The notes under the pieces were generated by a model. The model did no database searches and had not been told where the DNA came from. It was given only the letters and a program-made list of their open reading frames with translations. From Victivallales bacterium (GTDB lineage Bacteria > Verrucomicrobiota > Lentisphaeria > Oligosphaerales > Oligosphaeraceae), in contig JAGCTA010000228.1 of the NCBI GenBank assembly GCA_017963875.1, forward strand, positions 1 through 7,365: a stretch of DNA of 7,365 nt, read 5' to 3'. A program made the position numbers and the translations under genes. This document shows positions 1 to 5,006 of the stretch, piece after piece. Numbering within the stretch: position 1 is the stretch's first letter; each line of letters opens with the position of its first letter.

Positions 1-1133
1 AAAGCCTCCATCAGCCCCAGATCGCCGCCGCCATGACCACTGAGGATGCCGCCGTCGTTGGATGTCTCCGTATCAATGATGCGTTTTGAGTCATCAAGGA
101 AATGATGGACTTCAATCATCTGACTGTCCGTTTCAATCTCGCCACGCGTACCAAAAATCCGTGTCTTTCGGGCAGTGTGGAAATTAAATGCGTTCATGCT
201 GAAGTTGGTCGTGGAACCGTCTTCAAAGAGGATGTTGACAACCTGGTTGTCAACGACATCATTGTCACACGCATAGACGCAACGGCCATACGGACCGTTG
301 ACTAACGCATCGGCAAGGGATTCCCGTGTGAGGACTGGAGCCAGGACGTTTGTCGGCCAAAGGCGCGCTCCACGGTTGAAACGGTCGCGGAAATAAATCT
401 TATAGGCGGAATAGGGGCAGTTTGCCTCGACGGCCTTCGGGCAGGTTTCGCAACGGTCGGTAGCACCGACAGGCTTTTCGGAAGCGCGAAAATGCCTTAG
501 CGTGCCAAAAGACTGGATTTGCTTGCATTTCTTGCCCATGATACACCGCAGCCAGTCAATGTCATGGCAACTTTTTGCTAGGAGCATGCAACTGGATTCC
601 GCCTCATTACGCCAATTGCCTCTGACGAATGAATGCGCCTGATGCCAATACCCGACAGGTTCCAGGTGCTGGATGGTGACAATGTCCCCAATTTCTCCAT
701 CGGCGATGATTTTTCGAAGTGCGAGAGTGTATTTTGTGTATCTCAGGACATGGCAGACAGCAAACATGACACCCGCCTTCTTGACAGCCGCCACGATTCG
801 GCGGCAGGCGTCGGCGGTGGGTGCCATCGGCTTTTCGAGCAGGATGTCGTAGCCGAGTCCAGCACAGGCGATGGCGGGTTCCTCGTGCATGCTGTCCTGT
901 GTACAGATGTCGACGTCATCGCACATCTTCGGGAATTTTGCGAATTCCTGCCATGAGTGGAAACGCATGTTTTCAGGAATTCCGTATTCGTCTCCCATCT
1001 GGTTGCGGCGAAAATCATCTGGGTCGGCAACGGCGACGATTTTCAGTTCCTGCGGTTCGAGTGTCGCGTAGCGGGCATATCCTCTACCACGTGCCCCAGC
1101 CCCGATGACTGCGAGAGTGACTTGTCTTGGCAT
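1..1133 (-). CDS. Gfo/Idh/MocA family oxidoreductase (C-terminus off the left edge)
   Basis: Predicted cytoplasmic NAD(P)-dependent oxidoreductase acting on a sugar, inositol or related polyol; the exact substrate cannot be read from sequence. 377 complete codons are visible, starting at ATG 1133-1131 and running without a stop off the left edge. The N-terminus is a Rossmann fold with the dinucleotide loop GAGARGRG at residues 11-18 and an acidic 'VAD' strand end near 35-37. The family's EKP motif is at residues 100-102 (LLEKPMAP). A 'SCHDIDWL' segment at 188-195 supplies the expected catalytic-region histidine (H190). A cysteine-rich insertion follows, with CxxC at 228/231 and C239 in 'NCPYSAYKIYF'. 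The last visible part, HGGGDLGLM at 367-375, is typical of the C-terminal domain; I estimate about 50 residues are missing. An AAGGA ribosome site lies 8 nt before the start. It sits 70 bp downstream of the 264-residue gene on the same strand, suggesting one transcript. Family assignment is firm; substrate is unknown. Confidence 0.93.
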   Translation of the reverse strand, partial: MPRQVTLAVIGAGARGRGYARYATLEPQELKIVAVADPDDFRRNQMGDEYGIPENMRFHSWQEFAKFPKMCDDVDICTQDSMHEEPAIACAGLGYDILLEKPMAPTADACRRIVAAVKKAGVMFAVCHVLRYTKYTLALRKIIADGEIGDIVTIQHLEPVGYWHQAHSFVRGNWRNEAESSCMLLAKSCHDIDWLRCIMGKKCKQIQSFGTLRHFRASEKPVGATDRCETCPKAVEANCPYSAYKIYFRDRFNRGARLWPTNVLAPVLTRESLADALVNGPYGRCVYACDNDVVDNQVVNILFEDGSTTNFSMNAFNFHTARKTRIFGTRGEIETDSQMIEVHHFLDDSKRIIDTETSNDGGILSGHGGGDLGLMEA

Positions 1134-1141
1134 GGTTCTGT

Positions 1142-1146
1142 TCCTT
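1142..1146 (-). promoter_or_regulatory. Shine-Dalgarno sequence for the oxidoreductase gene
   Basis: On the minus strand the sequence reads AAAAAGGAACAGAACC directly before the ATG. The AAGGA core lies 8 nt from the start codon, which supports the chosen start. It is the only recognisable Shine-Dalgarno among the four gene starts in this window. Confidence 0.6.
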
Positions 1147-1203
1147 TTTCAATGAAATGGATTGCTGTATTGAATTGTCAGTGGAAACAACGTGTCATGG
1201 GAA

Positions 1204-1998
1204 TCATATCGTGGCCAGTTTGTCACGCATGGCTTTCAGCGAGCAATATGAGTATCTGGGGTAGAATGGCAATTCGCCAGTTTCCCGCAGGATTTTGCCG
1301 TATTTGAAATTGAACGTCCCACGGGCGGTGATGAAACTTCCCCAGAAGCCATAATGCCATTGGACATTTTTGTTAGGCGGCTGAAGATGGTCAATCCATT
1401 CCTGCGGAAACCAATCGAGCCAACGCTGCATGCTGTTCAGCCATGACCCCGTGGAGATGGCATCCGCATGAAAGATGAATTCCGCACGGTCGAGGAGCAT
1501 CTCAAAACACCCTTTCATATAATTGGGATAATCCATGAAGGAATATGGACGGCAGAAGTTCGCAATATGGAATCCCAGGCGGTTGTTGTCTGCCGAGACG
1601 GTGGGATTGTGCCTGAAGCATCCACATTGATAGCGCAGGCCTTCGGAACGGTCGGTGAAATCGCGTTCGCATCTTTCGTCAAGGGTATCCTTGAAAATGG
1701 GAAACGCCTTCTCCTCGAATGATTCACGGTCATGGATGTATTTGTGGTATGTGGATTCCGCGGCCATTTCCATTGACTGCCAGCGAGGGTCTTCCCAATG
1801 AAGGACATCTGGATTGAGAGTCCCTGGGTTGACGGAGGTCTTTCTGTAAATGTCCACGCGATTGCGCAGGACATCCTTGAAACATTCCTCTGGATGATTC
1901 TCTAGCCAGTGGTGAAGGAACCACAATTTGAGTTTGACAATTTCGTAGAGGTATTCCCTGTGCTCTTCAAGTGTTTTGGGTTGTGGATGTGAGTCCAT
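1204..1998 (-). CDS. Conserved-looking protein of unknown function, 264 residues, partner of the oxidoreductase gene
   Basis: I do not recognise a named domain. The protein is soluble in appearance, with no signal peptide or membrane helix, and unusually rich in aromatic residues (Trp, Tyr, Phe), His and Cys. The N-terminal third is helical and charged. The centre holds 'YQCGCFRHN' near residue 123 and 'GFHIANFCRPYSFMDYP' near 142. The C-terminal half has the striking strings 'STGSWLNS', 'RWLDWFPQEW' and 'NVQWHYGFWGSFITARGTFN', then 'YPRYSYCSLKAMRDKL'. My recollection is that similar uncharacterised proteins accompany Gfo/Idh genes in Lentisphaerota-type genomes, but I cannot confirm this here. 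The start is ATG 1998-1996, with no clear Shine-Dalgarno before it (ACAAGCAACC). The stop is TGA at 1206-1204. The gene ends 70 bp before the oxidoreductase start with no convincing terminator between, so co-transcription and a role in the same carbohydrate-type pathway are likely. It could be an enzyme or a ligand-binding protein; no catalytic residues are assignable. Confidence 0.85.
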   Translation of the reverse strand: MDSHPQPKTLEEHREYLYEIVKLKLWFLHHWLENHPEECFKDVLRNRVDIYRKTSVNPGTLNPDVLHWEDPRWQSMEMAAESTYHKYIHDRESFEEKAFPIFKDTLDERCERDFTDRSEGLRYQCGCFRHNPTVSADNNRLGFHIANFCRPYSFMDYPNYMKGCFEMLLDRAEFIFHADAISTGSWLNSMQRWLDWFPQEWIDHLQPPNKNVQWHYGFWGSFITARGTFNFKYGKILRETGELPFYPRYSYCSLKAMRDKLATI

Positions 1999-2204
1999 GG
2001 TTGCTTGTACAGTTTTTTTCAGTTGTCAATTAGTTTTATGAAGACTATTGTGGTTGAGAAGGCGGCCTAGAAGGTCAAGGAGACTGCCTTCCTAATGGAC
2101 AGATACGTATGAACAGACGACTGCGGTGTGCAGATGCTGCCGTGTGGCGGGTTTGGCCATGGAATGGGGGCACCCTGCGAGAAGTTAGGACGGCTGGATT
2201 AGAA

Positions 2205-4550
2205 TTACTGTTGGGTTGTCGCTGGCTGTGAATCCTGCATTTTCTGCAGTTTGGTAATATTGATGCTTTCAAGATAATATGCATCCAGCGGCCCGATGTA
2301 TTTGAAAATGTACAGGAATTCAATTTCGTTTTGCGTTGAGAAAAGGACTCCATTGTGCATATTCTGGATTTGCTCGAAGGCTTCTGCGTCTCTGAAAAGT
2401 GGAAATTCAGGGGTTGATATGCCGGATGCTGAGAAATTAGGCTTGAAAGTCGCATCCAGCAGAATCTGGCGTTTCTTATCGACAATCATTGTGCGGGAAG
2501 TGCGCTGTGATGTGTTTCTGTAGTTTTGAATGAGTTTCTGGCAACGTTCGATGAGCATGTCAGCGGCGGCGACTCCGTAGAAGAAACCTCTGGAATCCAG
2601 AAGGGGTGATGCGAAAGTCATTACCAGTTCATGGTTTTGGCCTTTGTCGAAATATGGTTCCGTAATGACAATATCGCCACGTGCCGCCTGCTGCGCCTTG
2701 GTGTACCAGAGTTTCGTACGTGGGTCATAGTTTTCTGGAAAATCATTCTTGAAAGGATAGGAGATATGAAGCCCCGAGTTGAAGCCGATGAACGTATTGA
2801 ACAATGGCGGACGTTCATGCTGGGTGATTTCCATGAGGCTTGTGTTCAGGCGTCGCCCCTTGTTGATTGTACGGCTGCTTCGGAGAATTAGCGACAGGAA
2901 TGCCGTTTTCATGGGGGCGATTGCCGTCAGTACCTTATTAATGTGTTCTGGTTTCTTTTCAGGCGGAAGTTTGTACAGAAGTGTGTCGAACGACAGTGAG
3001 AGATTATTGTATGCGGGGGAGAAAATCAGGCTGTTCGGCTTTGAGCCAAACTCTTTGAAAATGTCAGGAACAGGAACATCCTCTGGAAGAGTCCGTGCAT
3101 TTTCAAGACGTGTGGCGGCCTCCAGAGCAATGGCGCGTATGCTGTTGGTGTATTCATTCAGGGCATGCTCGAAAATTTCTGCCTTTTTTAGACTGGTGCT
3201 TGTAAGGGTTGTAACAAGTTTTTGTCGTTCTATTGTTTGCTTGCTTGCCATATACGCTTTGCCTATGAAGATGGAGTTCGTGGCAAAGAAGATAAGCAGA
3301 AAGATCGCCAAAGTGACAAGGACCAGTTTGGCATGGCGTCTGATGAACTTGAAAATACGCTGAAGCCTTTGGTATGGCGACGCAGAGACGATATCTCCCT
3401 GAAGATACGCCCGTATATCCTTTCCGAGTTCTTCGGCAGTCTGGTAGCGTTCATCGGGGGAAATGGCCAGCGCTTTTTCAATGATGTAGCACAAATCCGT
3501 ATCGACATGGCATCCGAATTTATGGACTGGTGTGGAGATGATTGCTTCCTTCGCGATATGAATTGCCTCGTCTGTATCGCTTGGCGAATATGCTGGTTTG
3601 AGGAAGGTGATTTCAAAAAGGATAAGTCCAAGCAGATAGATATCGGAGCGTGTGTCGTAAGGTTCGCTGTTGATGACTTCTGGCGCGATATACTGCAACG
3701 TTCCAGAAGGCTTTTTCTTCACGAAATTCTTGGTGACCTTTTCGGATATTCCCCAGTCCATGATGTACGTTTCGCCGAAAGCGCCGATCATGATGTTTTC
3801 AGGTTTTAAGTCTTTATGGATGATATGCTTGTGATGGACATACGAAATTGCGTCAACGATATTGAGGAAATATCCAAGTCGTTTTTTGAGATTGTCGTTT
3901 TCGTTTTTCCTGATATTGCGTGGGGAATTGTGATTGTAGAAACTGACAACATATTCAAGATATTGCTTCAGCGATTTGCCGTGAACCATTTTCATGGCGA
4001 TGTGAAGACCATTTTCTTGGTCGCCGAAAATCCCGTAAATCGGTATGATGGAGGGATGCTCAAGTTGCGCAGTTATCTGCGCCTCGGTCAGGAAAAGTTT
4101 TCTCGCCTTGTCTGATTCGGACAAGTTTTTATGCAAGGACTTGATGGCGACGGTTCTCGAACAGTGCTTGTCATAGGCTCGTGCAATGACTCCCTGTCCG
4201 CCGCGTGCGATTTCCTTCTGCATGACGAAGTTGTCGCCAATGTTCTCGAATCCCTCCTGAATGTCTGGAGAAGCATTGATTTCCGCCAAGGAATCCAGTG
4301 AAACTTTGCTTTTGTCGTCAAGAGTCGGGCTGGAGTCATTGCTGACGGTTGAGTAGAAATGCATCAACCAATTTGTGACTTTCCAGTTGGTTTTCTCTCG
4401 TGATTGACGATGCAGATTCAGAGGCTGCTTCATTTCAGTCGTTTTCGTCCTCTGATCGGAATCGTCTTTGTTTTTCGATGCGTCCAATGCATCGGACATG
4501 ACGATTGTCCGCTCGGGAGAAATTGAATCATCAGATTGTGATTCGCTCAT
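2205..4550 (-). CDS. Transmembrane Ser/Thr protein kinase with C-terminal extracytoplasmic dCache-like sensor domain
   Basis: Predicted membrane receptor kinase of 781 residues. Residues 1-105 are a polar Ser/Asp/Lys-rich extension. The kinase domain spans about 106-384: glycine loop ARGGQGVI (115-122), ATP-anchoring Lys137 in VAIK, helix-C Glu156, catalytic loop HKDLKPEN (245-252) with Asp247 and Lys249, metal-binding DWG at 265-267 instead of DFG, GTLQYIAPE (283-291) and the F-helix Asp303. All residues needed for activity are present, but the Arg of HRD is Lys246. A basic stretch (RRIFKFIRRHAK style) precedes one hydrophobic helix at about 407-429, so by the positive-inside rule the kinase is cytoplasmic and the rest outside. 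Residues of about 455-690 resemble dCache_1: a long helix, then YIGF-type 'FIGFNSGLHISYPF', 'YDPRTKLWY' (608-616), 'EPYFDKG' and 'MTFASPLLD...GVAAADM'. Such domains bind small molecules such as amino acids or carboxylates. The start ATG 4550-4548 lacks a Shine-Dalgarno; Met18 is a possible alternative. Stop is TAA at 2207-2205. It is divergent from the LRR protein gene. Confidence 0.92.
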   Translation of the reverse strand: MSESQSDDSISPERTIVMSDALDASKNKDDSDQRTKTTEMKQPLNLHRQSREKTNWKVTNWLMHFYSTVSNDSSPTLDDKSKVSLDSLAEINASPDIQEGFENIGDNFVMQKEIARGGQGVIARAYDKHCSRTVAIKSLHKNLSESDKARKLFLTEAQITAQLEHPSIIPIYGIFGDQENGLHIAMKMVHGKSLKQYLEYVVSFYNHNSPRNIRKNENDNLKKRLGYFLNIVDAISYVHHKHIIHKDLKPENIMIGAFGETYIMDWGISEKVTKNFVKKKPSGTLQYIAPEVINSEPYDTRSDIYLLGLILFEITFLKPAYSPSDTDEAIHIAKEAIISTPVHKFGCHVDTDLCYIIEKALAISPDERYQTAEELGKDIRAYLQGDIVSASPYQRLQRIFKFIRRHAKLVLVTLAIFLLIFFATNSIFIGKAYMASKQTIERQKLVTTLTSTSLKKAEIFEHALNEYTNSIRAIALEAATRLENARTLPEDVPVPDIFKEFGSKPNSLIFSPAYNNLSLSFDTLLYKLPPEKKPEHINKVLTAIAPMKTAFLSLILRSSRTINKGRRLNTSLMEITQHERPPLFNTFIGFNSGLHISYPFKNDFPENYDPRTKLWYTKAQQAARGDIVITEPYFDKGQNHELVMTFASPLLDSRGFFYGVAAADMLIERCQKLIQNYRNTSQRTSRTMIVDKKRQILLDATFKPNFSASGISTPEFPLFRDAEAFEQIQNMHNGVLFSTQNEIEFLYIFKYIGPLDAYYLESINITKLQKMQDSQPATTQQ

Positions 4551-4886
4551 GGGTGTATTGAGTATGATTATGTGAGGTGGATGAGTTGATTTCTAATCGC
4601 AGGGCATGCATTAAAATATACCTTACTATAATAAAACATAATTCAAAAATTAAGAAGTTCAACCCTAAAGATAATAAAATAATCGACTTATAGTCTTTTT
4701 TTTGATGACTGTAGAAAAACGAGACATGAGGAAGGCGGCGACATCTCGGGTAGGTATACCTTTGAGGTATACCTTTGAGGCAACTTAAGTATCACATACG
4801 TTTGTAAAATAACATATAAGAATTAAATTAAAACAATTAAAATCGTTCAATTCTCCAAATCAAGAAACCGAATCAAGCCAACAATC
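4551..4886. promoter_or_regulatory. Divergent intergenic region between kinase and BspA-like genes
   Basis: These 336 bases separate the kinase start (minus) from the LRR-protein start (plus), so both promoters should lie here. The sequence is distinctly AT-rich at about 4600-4715 and again at 4800-4870, with a GC-richer island at about 4720-4785 that holds the GGTATACC repeat. I see no consensus promoter with confidence. Weak candidates are TTGAAC with a 16-base spacer and TATGTT for the kinase (minus strand, around 4630-4665), and TATAAG at 4815-4820 for the LRR gene. A run of eight T at 4696-4703 follows a four-base-pair hairpin. No open reading frame here deserves a gene call. Confidence 0.5.
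4753..4780. repeat. Tandem 13-bp repeat carrying the palindrome GGTATACC
   Basis: The unit GGTATACCTTTGA occurs twice without interruption (4753-4765 and 4766-4778), followed by GG. Each unit contains the perfect 8-bp palindrome GGTATACC, so two identical two-fold symmetric sites lie 13 bp apart, centre to centre. That arrangement, in a divergent promoter region about 107 bp before the LRR-gene start codon, fits a tandem operator for a dimeric regulator. It could also be a chance duplication. Confidence 0.7.
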
Positions 4887-5006
4887 ATGAAAAAAGCATC
4901 GTTTACCCAGAATTCTATTTGTTGCATAATTAACGTAAGATATATTTTTACAAGTGCTTTATTTTTGATTGCATTATGTATTCTTACCAATCAGCATCTC
5001 CAGGCT
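4887..5006 (+). other. Signal peptide of the BspA-like protein
   Basis: Residues 1-40 carry two N-terminal lysines, a further Arg18, a 14-residue hydrophobic stretch at about 20-33 and the sequence QHLQA before DEPP. Cleavage after Ala40 is the most plausible signal peptidase I site. The n-region is longer than usual and contains two adjacent cysteines (12-13), but no lipobox follows the hydrophobic core, so a lipoprotein is unlikely. Confidence 0.75.

Noticed and set aside
1148..1174. TTCAAT...ATTGAA hairpin between the 264-residue gene and the oxidoreductase gene
   Set aside because: Six base pairs, AT-rich, 15-base loop and no T run on the minus strand; not a credible terminator.
1468..1722. 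84-codon plus-strand open frame inside the 264-residue gene
   Set aside because: Antisense to a gene with much more protein-like composition, and no recognisable family.
2075..2485. 136-codon open frame on the minus strand overlapping the kinase 3' end
   Set aside because: It lies in another frame of the kinase gene, has a Ser/Arg/His-rich shadow composition and no domain; only its last part covers the gap.
3222..3809. 195-codon plus-strand open frame antisense to the kinase
   Set aside because: Lies directly opposite conserved kinase motifs; an antisense shadow of codon use.
4684..4703. GACT-TAT-AGTC hairpin followed by eight T, resembling a plus-strand terminator
   Set aside because: The stem is only four base pairs and there is no plus-strand gene upstream for it to end.
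4726..4788. 20-codon open frame (ATG to TAA) spanning the GGTATACC repeat
   Set aside because: Too short, no ribosome site, and its sequence is dictated by the repeat; no support as a leader peptide.
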